Shown: positions 46,957 through 58,714 of the stretch, in pieces
How positions within the stretch are numbered: position 1 is the first letter of the stretch
How the letters are laid out: each line of letters starts with the position of its first letter
Assembly: GCA_014529385.2 (NCBI GenBank)
Contig: CM043943.1
Location: 103,762,355 to 103,822,354 of the forward strand
Direction of reading: 5' to 3'
DNA length: 60,000 nucleotides
From: Adiantum capillus-veneris
Lineage: Eukaryota; Streptophyta; Polypodiopsida; Polypodiales; Pteridaceae
Made by a program: the position numbers and the translations under genes
Notes under the pieces: generated by a model
Told to the model about the DNA's origin: nothing
Seen by the model: the letters and a program-made list of their open reading frames with translations, nothing else
The model's database searches: none

Positions 46957-48062
46957 GTGGGACCACACTCAGAGTGGCTAGATGGAATTGTAATGGATCT
47001 TTGCGCCTTGATGTAGGGGCCTTTGAGGATAGTTTCACAGGGAGATACATCATTTTCTACTCTGAGACGCATCAGGCCCCGGGGCATTCCATGCCCCATG
47101 TGAGCGGATACAAATGGGAGACAACCTTCAGACAGGAGACCCGATCAGAGCGCAGAGGACGAGGTCCAGGAGGAGTGGCAGTCTTATTCAAGGAGGAGTT
47201 ACAGTCTCTGATACATATAGCTCGGAGTGATGAGCATGCTAGGTACATGTGGGTGAGACTGAAGGCAGAGACAAGCAGATATCTCTACATCGCTATTTGC
47301 TATTTCCCTCCTAGTACGTCAGTATATGCATCACCTAGAGGACAGTCCCCCTTCTCTATCTTAGATGATGATATATGGGAGTTTTCCAGAGATGGCGACA
47401 TTATTATCTTGGGGGATTTCAATGCTAGGACTACCCATCACAAGGCAGTATTCTATGATACCTCAGATGAGTTGATGCGAGAGCTTGATATTACAGAAAT
47501 GGGCCTGTCTAGATTATCACAGGATGAGGAGCACACTGAGTATGGCAGATACTTGATTGATATGGGGACTGCACATGGATTGGCCATTTTGAATGGCCTA
47601 CAGAGATTCCCTGCAAGCAGCTGGTGGTTTTACATGCTTTCCACATCGGCATGAGTGGATTATGTTATGGCTCCGCCAGGACTCTTTCCTTCCTTTCAAG
47701 ATTTTGTGGTGGGAACTAGGCCAGTTGGGGTAGCAGTTGATCGTGCTATCTTGTCTTTCACTCTATCGTTCCAGTTCAACACAGCTCCATTGGGAGAGGC
47801 CTCCACACATACTCGGTATACCTTCACGAGGGAGACGGATCACGTGTACACTAATGAGATATACAGGCAGCTATGCACTCAGGAGCCAGGATGACCACTA
47901 GATGAGCTCACCCAGATTCTGACAAAGACGCTACATGATGCAGCATTAAAGGCATGTCCCCACAGCCAGAACAATTGATATGATGAGTGTAGAGAGACGA
48001 GGATTTGATTACAGAGAGAGGTGCTCATATCAAACGACTTAAGAAGAGAAGAGTACAAGCCA
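46944..48062 (+). pseudogene. LINE C ORF2, endonuclease part
   Basis: Open to 47654: ARWNCNGS, FYSETHQ (catalytic Glu present), YFPPSTSVY and ILGDFNAR. A frameshift near 47630 is followed by DYVMAPP and GVAVDRAIL, where Arg replaces the His of VDHALL. Further stops and a deletion occur before RREEYKPLS at the G4 junction. Non-functional. Confidence 0.88.
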
Positions 48063-48189
48063 CTATCACAAACCTGTGACGTGGCAGCCAGTACATACAC
48101 ACACAAACCCTCCCTTGGCATGGACAGTTCCGGAAATTCCGCCGCAGAACGCGTTGTAGTGCTGACATGCCAGCAGTGTACAGACACGA
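48063..48189 (+). mobile_element. G4 5' LTR, first part
   Basis: Starts ATCACAAACC, then TGTGACGTGGCAGCC. This resembles the start of the G3 LTR in its own orientation (TGTCACAAAGTGATGACG, then TGGCGGAC). It is cut by G3 at 48190 and continues at 54832. Confidence 0.6.
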
Positions 48190-48194
48190 TGTAC

Positions 48195-48746
48195 TGTAAC
48201 AGACTTGGACACTCCAAGTCAAGAATCAACCGCGACAGCACCAAATAACCACTTCAAAACAATTCACAGATCACAATACATTTGCACTGGCCCGGCGGAG
48301 TTCCGTGCCTAGAGATATTGGCCCCAAAGACTGGCGCCCCTTTCGGTATTTCTTTTTATATTAATCAATCATCAAAGTACAAGAGAGCGGTTAGGGTTTC
48401 ACTCTCAGACTCTGCGTCCAGATGCCCTGAGAAGTGAGGCCCTCACCACTAATTTAAAGGTTACAAGGGATGCCCAAAGGCAGAGCCCCAAAAGCTTTTA
48501 AAATCAAAAGCATCAGTTCTCTCTCTCTCTTAGAGAGTCTTTTCTCTTTTTTTTATAAAAAAAAGCAAAAGCAAAATTCGCGTCGCTCATCATTTTCCAA
48601 AAAATAAATAAATAAATAAATAAATAATCCGCCTCTGCGATTTCCAGAATTTAGGGTTTCTGGCAAAAATTAGGGTTTGCAGGAATTTTAGGGTTTTTGG
48701 CAGAAATTAGGGTTTCTGCTGTCCGCCACGTCATCACTTTGTGACA
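48195..48746 (-). repeat. G3 3' LTR
   Basis: Plus-strand TGTAACAGACTTGG to CTTTGTGACA. Contains the hairpin block at 48320-48357, AT-rich (AAAT)n near 48600, and four AGGGTTT pieces. Confidence 0.95.
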
Positions 48747-49352
48747 TACCCCCCTCTTGAAAGCATTGTAATCGACCGCGATTACGCCTGCAAAACCGAC
48801 AAAAACCATAAACCGTCTTAGCAGACACTGACTGTTAGTACCTACGTACTAGGAACGCACATCTAGCACATGTACAAAATCAACAGTCACATCACACGAC
48901 ATCACAGGACATCACCAAACATCACAGGACATCACATGACATTCAACATTCATTCGGATCTTAGACCATGATTTATCGGCAATGTAGCTAGCAATCACAT
49001 CTAGGTCCAATCGGGACCTCATCGATGTCCGATTGACTAACCCCTATTGCAACCATGTCTATTCGAGATCAAGTAGACCAAAATGCTGCAGTCATTTCGT
49101 CTATCAGTTCCTGCACTCACAAGAAGTCAAGAACAAATCAGTATCATAATCAGGAATTCCATTTCATAAAGTCATCCAGCAAACTACTGTAAGCTCTCAG
49201 TATCCCTGAAGCTCAAAGAGACATCAGTGACTTTAAGTATCAAAATCGAGGCATCTGTTGACAAAGGAGTGGCGTGACTCCCCTCTTGTGCATCCCACTG
49301 CACCAGATCTCCGGCCAAGCTGAATTCTGGGTTCCGTTTGGAGTAGACTATG
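48747..49352 (-). other. G3 3' non-coding region
   Basis: Between the chromodomain end and the 3' LTR. Starts with the polypurine tract (minus-strand CTTTCAAGAGGGGGGTA) next to the LTR. Short repeated ATCACA-GACATCAC motifs lie at 48890-48945. No gene seen. Confidence 0.7.
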
Positions 49353-50430
49353 CTAAACCAAAACATCGAGGTAAAGTTTCACAATCCGAGGAGTATCTGC
49401 TAGGTCCTCCTCCTCCATCCACTTCGCATCAAATGCAGGAAAATTCTTGAACTTAACCAAGAACCCGCCTTCGGACTTTACCTTTCTTCGTATCATTATG
49501 TGCCAAAATCTGTTCAGGAACAAGGATCTCCTCGTTTTCTTCCACTTTGGGTTGCTCATCAGGCTCCCCATCATCAGGCACATCACCCTTAACAGGTTTC
49601 AAGAGACTCACATGCAATGCATTGTGAATCCTCCAAGTATCTGGCAGTTTCAATCGGAAGGAGACTTCATTTATCTTTTCAATAATCTGGAAAGAGCCGT
49701 AGTATCGCATACTAAGCTTTGGAAAAAGCCTCTCCTTTCCCTTGTTCTTTCGTAGGCGTGCCTTCTCAAAACGTAAGAGCACCCAATCATCCTCCTTCAG
49801 TTTCAAGTCGCGACGATGGCGATCCGCTGCCTTTTTCTGTCGTTCTTGAGACTCCTGCAAAGTCTCGCGAACCTTGGCAAAAGACGTATCCAAATCTCGC
49901 GAATATTCATCCGCTTCAAATTTCTAATCTTTCGTGCTCAGGAAGGATGGAACCTTCGCAGCAGTTTCAACAATCTCACATGGTGTCTTCCCCGTCGAAG
50001 AGTGTATCGTGTTATTGTAGGCAAATTCCACCAAAGGTAAGTTCTTTTCCCATTGAGTCTTCTGATGCGAGATACAAGACTTCAATAAATCTAAAATCAC
50101 TGAATTGGCAATCTCAGATTGCCCGTCAGTCTGCAAGTGGAACGATGACCAGAACTGCAACCACGTGCCAATGTTCTCCCAAATTGCCCTCCAAAACAAA
50201 CTCATAAATCTGGGGTCTCTGTCGGAGACAATCGTCTCAGACGTGCCATGTAATCGGAAAATCATCGTGATCATTCTGTATTCTCGGGAGATTAAAAAAA
50301 ATGAAATCCATTTCAATATTTTCCCAGGGGCAGGTGGGTATGGGTAAAGGCTGTAACAATCCCTGTGCCTTATGCCTGTCAAACTTGACCTTCGGGCATA
50401 CCAAGCAACTGCGCACAAACACTTCCACAT
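49353..50430 (-). pseudogene. G3 integrase core end, C-terminus, chromodomain-like tail
   Basis: 50430-49924: RLHGTSETIVSDRDPRFMSL (second Asp), LQTDGQSEIANSVILDLLK with the catalytic Glu, LVEFAYNNTIHSSTGKTP. A frameshift leads to 49893-49453: [40 protein letters not shown] and [20 protein letters not shown]. The last frame (to 49353) reads [20 protein letters not shown] and TPRIVKLYLDV, the chromodomain-like end. At least two frameshifts. Confidence 0.92.
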
Positions 50431-51367
50431 CCTTCTTCATTCTCCGCCAAAAGAAATCTCTCTCTACCCCTTTCATGGTGGTAGCAATGCCGCGGTGACC
50501 CGTAAAAGGTGGACAGTGGCAATCAGTCATAACCTTTTCCCTCAACGGCTGTGTAACGCACAACATAGTCTTTTTCATCAAGTAGCCTTCCCGAAGGGAG
50601 TATCCAGCTACTCTCTCCCCATCCCGTATCCGTGTGAAAATATGTGCAAAATCTGTATCTGTGGCACACTGATCGACCATATCCTCGAAGCTCCTATGAT
50701 GTATCGCGGAAATAGCCAGAACCAACGGTTTTCGAGACAAAGCATCTGCCACCACATTCTTCTGTCCCTGCACATGGACAATCTGGAAGTGGAACTGTGA
50801 CAAGATGTTCACCCACCGCATCTATTTTTCCGAAAGCTGCTTCTGTGACAAGAAGTAGCGCAAACTCTGCTGGTCTGTAAAGACAGTAAAATCCGCTCCG
50901 AGTAGGTAATGCCGCCACTGAGTAAGAGCATGGATAACCGCCAAAAGCTCTTTCTCATAGATCTGTGTTGTCATCTCCGGCCTAGAGAACAAACGCCTCT
51001 CGTAAGCTATGACATGGCCTTCTTGCATCAAGACCGCACCCAGACTACGACCACAAGCATCACAAAATACTTCAAATGACTTCTGCAAGTCCGGCAAAGT
51101 CAAATCTGATCCTGTAGTGAATTTCTCTTTCAATGTCTGAAAGGCAGTCACCTCTGTGGGTCCCCACGAAAAAGGTACTCCTTTCTGTGTCAAGGTATGC
51201 AAAGGGGAAGCAACCTCTGCAAACTTTCGTATGAACCGCTTGTAGTACGAACACAGTCCCAAGAAGCTTCTAACTTCATGGACATTCCTCAAATCGGGCC
51301 AATCACGGATAGTCTCTATCTTGGCCGGGTTCATTTGCACTCCTGCTGTTGACACAATGTGTCCCAA
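50237..51367 (-). pseudogene. G3 RT end, RNase H, integrase start
   Basis: 51367-50822: GHIVSTAGVQMNPAKIETIR, SFLGLCSYYKRFIRKFAEVA, FEVFCDACGRSLGAVLMQEG and TDQQSLRYFLSQKQLSEK, with a stop, then 50821-50237: KNVVADALSRKP, FTGHRGIATTMKGVERDFFW, CLVCPKVKFDRHKA and IEMDFIFFNLP with the first integrase Asp. The frame is lost after IQNDHDDF near 50265. Confidence 0.92.
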
Positions 51368-52560
51368 AAGTGTATCTCTGGTAGAAAAAAATCACTTTTC
51401 TTTGCATTAATCACTAACTTGTGATCTCGTAATGCCTGAAAGACCTGAAGCAGATGATCTCTGTGTTCTGCCTCATTCTTGGAGAAAACAATGATGTCGT
51501 CAAAGAAAGTGCCAACAAATAGCCTGTACTCTCGAAAAATCCTATCCATCATCCGGTTAAATGTCGCAGGAGCATTGGTTAAGCCAAAAGGCATCACCAA
51601 AAACTCAAATAACCCAAAAGTCGTCCGAAAAGCTGTCTTGTAGACGTCTCCCGGTGCTATTCTGATCTGATGATATCCACTCTTCAAGTCAATCCTGCTA
51701 AAGCATGAGGATCCCTGTAACCTGTCGAGTATATCAACGATCCTAGGAATCGGAAATCTGTTCTTGATGGTGATTTTGTTGAGAGCTCTATAATCGATGC
51801 ACATTCTCCAAGATCCGTCTTTCTTCAAAACCAACAATACTGGAGAGTAATACGGTGAAGTACTAGGCTGGACAAGACCCTTTTCCAAGAGGTCTTTCAC
51901 TTGGTTCATAATCTCTTCATTCTGTGCTCGGCTCACACGGTAGGGTGGCCGATTCGGTGGTGTACTACCAGGTATCAGATCAATGGTATGATCTTCAGGA
52001 CGAGCAGGTGGTAACTCTCCTGGCAGGCCTTCTGAGAAGCAATCGGCGTGAGAGTGTAGAAAATCTTGGCGTTCTTTATCAAGTTTAGACATATTTGTCC
52101 TATCATCATCACTCAACTCTTTCATAAAGATCGAGTAAACAAACAGACTGGATTTCATTAATTTTGAAATGGCCGAAGCCGATATAATAGGGACAGACTC
52201 GCCCTTCAGTTTAATATCAAGTACAATTGTTCTACCCTTTTCTGTAGTCAAAGTCGCTTTTCTCGCCCGATAATCGACCACGGCGTTGTTCTTGTGGTAC
52301 CAGGGAATCCCTAAGAGAACATCACAACCCTCCAAAGGCATTATGAAGAAGTCCTCATGCACCAAATACCCCTGACAATGCAACCGAAGTTTGCCAATGA
52401 CAGGTGTAATGGCTACGTCCCTACCGGGTGCCGCTAAAACTGCCTCTGCAAGTGGTCCCATCCGATCGGGAGTAATCTCGAGCCGCGCCGCCAATTCCGG
52501 TGAAATGAAGTTGGCCTTGGCTCCTCCATCAAAGAAAATCAGGGCCTCTTGATCTTTCAC
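51331..52560 (-). pseudogene. G3 protease and reverse transcriptase
   Basis: 409 open codons. Protease: IFFDGGAKANFISPELAARL (DGGA in place of DSGA) and [95 protein letters not shown] and catalytic FFDD. It ends at a frameshift at LPEIHFWD. Upstream, the gag frame joins in phase through one TGA (CGA in G4), so gag and pol were one open frame in the ancestor. Confidence 0.94.
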
Positions 52561-52572
52561 TTTGCCCCAAGC

Positions 52573-54208
52573 TCAGCAAAGTTCTGTACTCTCATCCATG
52601 GTGTCGGGATCAGTACCCACACAATCTGGAACCAGTCCTGTTTTCATCTTGCCTTTTCGTACACGATACTCGGCTGCTCTCGAACTCTCAGGCCTTTCAT
52701 CGTCCTTGTCATTTTGTTCTTTCTGTGCCTTTTTAGGGCACTTCGCGGAGATATGTCCAGTTTCCCCACATCCAAAGCACTTCCCCTCCCTGATGTAGCG
52801 AGTCCGCTCCTGAGGAGTAAGTCTGGGTCGTGCATCCTTTTTCTCTGGGTTGCTCTTTCTTTTTCTACTTTCATTCCCAAAAGTCTGTCCGGTTCGTTGT
52901 GTCGTGACCTCATCTGTGGGGTAGGTCACACTGCCAGAGTGAATTGCAAAGCCCCGCTTCGCATGACTCATCAACTCCTGAATAGAAGCTGACTTCTGTT
53001 CCAAGCAGTGGTCTCGGATCTCTGTAGGTAGACCCAATGTAAACCGCTCAATCTGTTCTCTGAACGAGATCTTCTTGAATGAAGAGGCAGGTAGAAAAGA
53101 GTTCCAAAATCTTTCACAGTAAGAATTCACTGTATCGCTCTTGGTCATCCAGAGATGGTTCCAAGCAGCTCGTATATCTCGCTCAAACTCTTGAGTCAAC
53201 CAAGAAGAAATAAAAAACCTCTTGAATTTCAGCCATGTAATTGGCACAGTCTTGCTTAATAGAAGCGTGGACCACCAAGTGCGAGCATTCCCCTTAAAAT
53301 AAGAGGCAGCTCTCCGAATCTTGGAGTGCTCTGAATAGCGTCCTCCCGCGAAAGCGATGTCAAACTGTTGTATAAAAGACAAAGCCTTTGAAGCATCCGA
53401 ATATCCTGAAAAAGTATCAAACTTGATCGAGTGGCCACCTTCCTTAAACTCTCGGACTTTCTTGCTTTTATCTTCGAGAAAGTCATACTGGTTGTCTTTG
53501 TAAAAATTCTTCTTGTTCGCATAAGACTTTCCGTCATCGGAATCTGAGCTGTCTGTAGACGAGTCCTCAGTAGAACGGTCAATCTCTGGGTGAGATGTAG
53601 CCTTCTTTGCCTTTTTCTTGCCCTTTCCAAAGCGTTGCTTCTTGCTTCGCTTTTTACCTTTTCTGTCTTCTTCGCTCGAATCCGAGGAGCTAGAAGAATT
53701 GTCAGAAGAAGAAGAAGAAGAACTGGGTAGGTCTTCAAACTTGACGCGCTTCTTCAATTTCTTTGCCTTGTCAAATGTCGACCGACGACCCAAATATCCC
53801 GGGAAGTCAGTGCCTTTCTTCTGCTTTTTGCCGTGCTTTTTGGCTTTCTTTTGCGTGTCAAAAAGCTGAGCAATCCGTGCATCAACCACGTTCTCTAGTT
53901 CCTTCTCCGTATATTTCTTGGAGGCAGAAGGTTTCTTGAGAGCGGGTTTCGGGAGTGGTGGTGGTTCTCTGCCACTCCATCTGTACCTCTTTCAAAGAGG
54001 TCTGGTTCATATATTTTGCCATCTTTGGGTCCTTCGCAAAATTGAGCATCATCTTTGTTGCATCGCCAATCAATTGACGACGCTCCATCTCTCTTTGTTC
54101 CGCCTGAGTAGGCCGAGGCGGGCCATACTCTCTGTCTGAATCTTCGTTGTGATCCCAGCCCGCATCTCCAAATGCAGAGGGAGTCGACTGATCATTGCTT
54201 GAAGCCAT
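52573..54208 (-). pseudogene. G3 gag
   Basis: Start at ATG 54208 (MASSNDQSTPSAFGDAG). A frameshift near 53920 leads into 438 open codons (53889-52573). These hold a basic/Ser-rich stretch (KKRVKFEDLPSSSSSSSDNS, GKKRSKKQRFGKGKKKAKK), the gag core (IKFDTFSGYSDASKALSFIQ, GNARTWWSTLLL, LTQEFERDIRAAWNHLWM, ERFTLGLPTEIRDHCLEQKS) and a zinc knuckle CFGCGETGHISAKC. The Ser/Lys/Glu region before the core is unusual in length. Confidence 0.93.
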
Positions 54209-54266
54209 AGGTGCCGCGGAAAAAAAATTCGGGGATCGGATTTCCCGTAGAAGAGAAATCGGCCGT

Positions 54267-54278
54267 GCTCTGATACCA
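54267..54278 (-). other. G3 PBS, initiator tRNA-Met
   Basis: TGGTATCAGAGC on the minus strand, one base after the LTR end at 54280. Confidence 0.95.
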
Positions 54279-54279
54279 C

Positions 54280-54826
54280 TGTAACAGACTTGGACACTCC
54301 AAGTCAAGAATCAACCGCGACAGCACCAAATAACCACTTCAAAACGATTCACAGATCACAATAGATTTGCACTGGCCCGGCGGAGTTCCGTGCCTAGAGA
54401 TATTGGCCCCAAAGACTGGCGCCCCTTTCGGTATTTCTTTTTATATTAATCAATCATCAAAGTACAAGAGAGCGGTTAGGGTTTCACTCTCAGACTCTGC
54501 GTCCAGATGCCCTGAGAAGTGAGGCCCTCACCACTAATTTAAAGGTTACAAGGGATGCCCAAAAGCAGAGCCCCAAAAGCTTTTAAAATCAAAAGCATCA
54601 GTTCTCTCTCTCTTAGAGACTCTTTTCTCTTTTTTTTATAAAAAAAAGCAAAAGCAAAATTCGCGTCGCTCATCATTTTCCAAAAAAAAATAATAATAAT
54701 AAAATAATCCGCCTCCGCGATTTCCGGAATTTAGGGTTTCTGGCAAAAATTAGGGTTTGCAAGAATTTTAGGGTTTCTGGCAGAAATTAGGGTTTCTGTT
54801 GTCCGCCACGTCATCACTTTGTGACA
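54280..54826 (-). repeat. G3 5' LTR
   Basis: 547 bp, near identical to 48195-48746. Hairpin block at 54404-54443. Confidence 0.95.
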
Positions 54827-54831
54827 TGTAC

Positions 54832-55298
54832 AGAATTCCGCATTTTACAGCGTGTTTCACAGAGGCAGTAGCGTACAACAGCTTTTGAGCTACGTTGATT
54901 TTCTCTACGGAAGTGAAAGCTTTGGGGATTCATTGCTTTATTTTACTAAGCTTGTGAGATGAACTGCTTTATTTTTGGGAATGCTTTTAATTGACAGCTT
55001 TTGGGGCTCTGCTTTTGGCATCCCTTGTAACTCTTCATAAGTGTGGTTTGGGCTCCCACTTCTCAGAGCATCTAGACGCAGAGTTTGAGAGTGAGACCCA
55101 ATCACTCCCTTGTACTTTGAACACAAATTTTAATACAAAAAGAAATACCAAAAGGGGCACCAGTCTTTGGGGCCAATATCTCTAGGCACGGAACTCTACC
55201 GGGCCATGTCGAATCAATTGTGAACTATGAACTGTTTTGAAGTGAATTCCTGTCGAGTCACAGTAGAATCTTGCCTTGGAGTGTCCAAGTTTGTTACA
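54832..55298 (+). mobile_element. G4 5' LTR, second part
   Basis: From about 54990 it aligns with the G3 LTR in reverse orientation (CTTTTGGGGCTCTGC, CTCTAGGCACGGAACTC) and ends GTTTGTTACA at 55298. Hairpin block at 55139-55176. The stretch 54832-54990 completes the LTR begun at 48063. Confidence 0.8.
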
Positions 55299-55299
55299 G

Positions 55300-55311
55300 T
55301 GGTATCTAAGC
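55300..55311 (+). other. G4 PBS, variant initiator-Met type
   Basis: TGGTATCTAAGC, one base after the LTR end. Two differences from TGGTATCAGAGC. Confidence 0.8.
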
Positions 55312-55362
55312 GCGGCTAATTTCTCCTCTACTGAGAAATCTGATCCTTTTTCCGCGGCACTT

Positions 55363-56930
55363 ATGGATTCAAGCAAAGGACAGTTGACTTCCTCTGCATC
55401 CAAAGATGCGGGAAGAGATCACAAAGAAGATTCACGCGTCCGCCTCGGCCTACTCAGGCGGAGCTTGAAGGGATGGAACATCGGAGATTGGTCGATGATG
55501 CGACAAAGCTGATGATGAATTTTGCGAAGGACCCTAAACTTGCAAAATTTTTCACCCAGACCTCCTTCGACGAGGTGCACTCACAGTGGCAGCAAACCAC
55601 GGAGCCACCCCTCAAACCGGCACTCAAGAAACCACCTACTCCAAGGATGTTTACAGAGCAAGAATTAGAAGAAGTGGTTGATTGCACGGATTAGCTAGCT
55701 TTTTGATGCGCCGGACAAAGCCAAAAAACACGACAAAAAGCAGAAGAAAGGAACTGACTTCCCGGGTTATTTGGGTCGTCAATCTTCTTTTGCCTTGGCA
55801 AGAAAGCAGAAAAAGCATGTCAGATTTGAAGGAGTATCCAGTTCTTCTTCTTCTTCTTTTGACAGTCCTTCAAGCTCTTCTGACTCGAGCGAAGAAGACA
55901 GAAAAGGAAAAAAGCGAAGCAAAAAGAAAAGCTTCGGAAAGGGCAAGAAGGAGGCAAAGAAGCCTAGATTTCACCCAGTTTCTGACAGTTCTACAAAGGA
56001 CTCGTCTTTAGACAGCTCGGACTCCGATGATCACAGATTCTATACAAAGAAGAAGAATTTCTATAAAGCCAACCAGTATGACTTTCTGGAGGATAAAAGC
56101 AAGAAAGTCCGAGAGTTTAAAGAAGGTGGACAATCAATTAAATTTGACACGTTTTTTGGATTTCGAGATGCTTCAAAGGCTTTGGCCTTCATACAGCAGT
56201 TTGACATAACTTTCTCTGGAGGGCATTGCTCAGAGCACTCCAAGATTCGGAGGGCTACCTCTTTCTTCAAGGGAAATGCTCGAACTTGGTGGTCCACGCT
56301 TCTGTTGAACAAGAAAGCGCTAGTTAAATGGATGAAATTTAAGAGGCTTTTTATTCTTCTTGGTTGACTCGGGAGTACGAACACGACATACGAACTGCTT
56401 GGAACCATCTTCCAATGACCAAGAAAGATTCATTGGACGCATATTGTGAGAGATTCTGGAGCTTTTTTCTACCAGCTTCTTCATTTAAGAAGATCTCATT
56501 CAAAGAACAGATTGAGCAGTTTAACTTGGGACTTCCTACAGAGATCCGAGATCACTGCTTAGAGCAAAAGTCAGATTCCATCCAGGAACTGATGAAACAG
56601 GGTTTTGCTAACCATTCACGCAATTTGACCTATCCCACAGATGAAATCATGACGCAAAGGACCGAACAGACTTCGAACAATGAAAGTAGAAAGAAGAAGA
56701 GCAACCAAGAAAAGAAAGAAAAGGATGCATGACCCAAGCTCACTCTTCGAGAGAGGGCTAACTACATCAAAGAAGGGAAGTGCTTTGGATGCGGGGAAAC
56801 TGGGCACATCTCCGCGAAATGCCCTAAAAAGGCACCGAAAGAACAGCATGACAAAGATGAAGAAAGGCCTGAGGGTTCAAAAGCAGGTGAGGAACGTGGA
56901 CGAAAAGGCAAGATGAAAGCATGACTGGTT
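55363..56930 (+). pseudogene. G4 gag
   Basis: Start at ATG 55363 (MDSSKGQLTSSASKDAGRDH). Frameshifts occur near 55440, 55690, 56360 and 56750. Segments parallel to G3: MMNFAKDPKLAKFF, GTDFPGYLGRQSSF, GVSSSSSSSFDSPSSSSDSS, IKFDTFFGFRDASKALAFIQ, GNARTWWSTLLL, FNLGLPTEIRDHCLEQKSDS and knuckle CFGCGETGHISAKC near 56780-56821. Clearly the same family as G3 but more decayed. Confidence 0.92.
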
Positions 56931-57660
56931 CCAGATTGCATGGATACTGACCCAAGCACGATAGATGAGAGTACAGAACTTTGTCGAGCTTGAGGCAAAG
57001 TAAAAGACCAAGAAGCCCTGATTTTCTTTGATGGAGGAGCCAAGGCCAACTTCATTTCACCTGAATTGGCGGCGCGGCTCGAGATCACAACCGATCGGAT
57101 GGGACCACTAGCAGAGGCAGTTCTAGCGGCACCCGGCAGGGACGTAGCCATTACACCTGTCATTGGCAAACTTCGGTTCCATTGTCAGGGATATTTGGGG
57201 CACGAGGACTTCTACATAATGCCCTTGGAAGGTTGTGATATCCTCCTGGAAATTCCCTGGTACCATAAGAACAACGCCGTGGTCAACTATCGGGTGAGAA
57301 AAGCAACTTTGACTACAGAGAAGGGCCGAACTAATATACTTGATGTAAAACTTAAGGGCGAGTCTGTCCCTATTGTATCCGCTTCAGCTGTTTCAAAATT
57401 AATGAAATCCAGTTTGTTTGTTTACTTGATCTTTTTGAAAGAGTTGAATAATGAGAATAGGAAAAATATGTCTGAACTTAATAAAGAACGCCAAGATTTT
57501 CTCCACACTCATGCTGATTGCCTTTCAGAGGGCCTACCAGGCGAGTTACCACCCGCTCGTCCTGAGGATCATACCATTGATCTGATACCTGGAAGCACAC
57601 CACCAAACCGGCCACCTTACCGTGTGAGCCGAGCCCAGAATGAAGAAATTATGAACTAAG
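56931..57660 (+). pseudogene. G4 protease
   Basis: IFFDGGAKANFISPELAARL near 57022-57080, MPLEGCDILLEIPWYHKNNA near 57220, and a linker ending [15 protein letters not shown] at a TAA (57657; the G3 codon is CAG). The gag frame reads through to here except for one TGA where G3 has TGG. Confidence 0.9.
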
Positions 57661-58714
57661 TGAAAGACATCTTGGAAAAGAGCCTAGTACTTCACCGTAC
57701 TGCTCTCCAATGTTGTTGTTTTTGAAGAAAGACGGATCTTGGAGAATGTTCATCGATTATAGAGCTCTCAACAAAATCACCATCACGAACAAATTTCCGA
57801 TTCCTAGGATCGATGATATTCTTGACCGACTACAGGGATCCTCGTGTTTTAGCAGGATCGATTTGAAGAGCGGTTATCATTAGATCCGAATCGAGCTGGG
57901 AGATGTCTACAAGACAGCTTTTCGGACGACTTTTGGGCTATTTGAGTTTTTGGTGATGCCTTTTGGCCTAACCAATGCTCCAGCGACATTTAACCGGATG
58001 ATGGACAGGATTTTTCGAGAGTACAGACTATTTGTTGGCACTTTCTTTGACGACATCATTGTTTTCTCCAAGGATGAGGCAGAACATAGAGATCATCTGC
58101 TACAGGTCTTTCAGGCATTACGAGATCACAAGTTGGTGATTAATGGAAAGAAAAGTGAATTTTTCCTACTCGAGATACACTTTTTGAGACATATTGTCTC
58201 AGCAGCAGGAGTGCAGATGGACCCGGCCAAGATAGAGACTATCAGTGATTGGCCCGATTTGAAGAACGTCCATGAAGTTAGAAGCTTCTTGGGCTTGTGT
58301 TCATACTACAGGCGGTTCATTAGAAAGTTTGCAGAGGTTGCTTCCCCTTTGCATATCTTGACAAAGAAAGGAGCCCCTTTCTCGTGGGGACCCACAAAGG
58401 TGACTGCCTTTCAGACATTGAAAGAGAAATTGACTACAGGACCAGTTTTGACTTTGCCGGATTTGCAGAAGTCATTCGAAGTATATTGTGATGCTTGTGG
58501 TCGTAGTCTAGGTGCGGTCTTAATGCAAGAAGGCCATGTCATTGCCTACAAGAGCCGATTGTTCTCAAGGCCGGAATTGATAGCACAGATTTATGAGAAA
58601 GAGCTTTTGGCGGTTATCCATGCTCTTACTCAATGGCGACATTACCTACTCGGAGCAGATTTTACTGTCTTCATAGACCATCAGAGTTTACGCTACTTCT
58701 TGTCACAGAATTAG
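57661..58714 (+). pseudogene. G4 reverse transcriptase and RNase H start
   Basis: A short deletion removes the GLVQPST stretch near 57685. [19 protein letters not shown] (Cys to Phe), IDLKSGYH then TAG for the Gln codon, then a long open stretch 57950-58714. This carries [16 protein letters not shown], catalytic FFDD near 58047, SFLGLCSYYRRFIRKFAEVA, FEVYCDACGRSLGAVLMQEG and DHQSLRYFLSQN, ending at a TAG. Confidence 0.92.

Larger units (their letters stand above)
45779..48062 (+). mobile_element. LINE C, cut by G4
   Basis: 5' UTR (about 300 bp), ORF1, TGA and the first half of ORF2. It stops at about 48062, where the G4 LTR begins. The missing RT half would lie beyond the right edge of the window if it exists. 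Confidence 0.9.
48195..54826 (-). mobile_element. G3: complete Ty3/gypsy chromovirus
   Basis: 6,632 bp, LTRs of 552 and 547 bp, and TGTAC duplication at 48190-48194 and 54827-54831. On the minus strand: 5' LTR (54826-54280), initiator-Met PBS, gag, protease, RT, RNase H, integrase, chromodomain-like end, polypurine GGGGGTA, 3' LTR. The two LTRs differ at only 2 of the first 105 bases, so it is young relative to the other elements. Pol is broken by several frameshifts. Confidence 0.96.

Noticed and set aside
48640-48720. Interstitial telomere repeats (AGGGTTT pieces)
   Set aside because: The pieces are separated by unrelated bases, are not in tandem, and occur in both LTRs of G3 as ordinary LTR sequence.
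49719-50800. Plus-strand frames opposite G3 integrase and RNase H
   Set aside because: Antisense shadows of well-identified minus-strand pol domains.
52560-52580. In-frame TGA between gag and pol of G3 as a readthrough signal
   Set aside because: G4 has CGA at that codon and its own TGA two codons later, where G3 has TGG. The two stops are independent transitions in an ancestrally single open frame, unlike the shared TGA in the LINEs.
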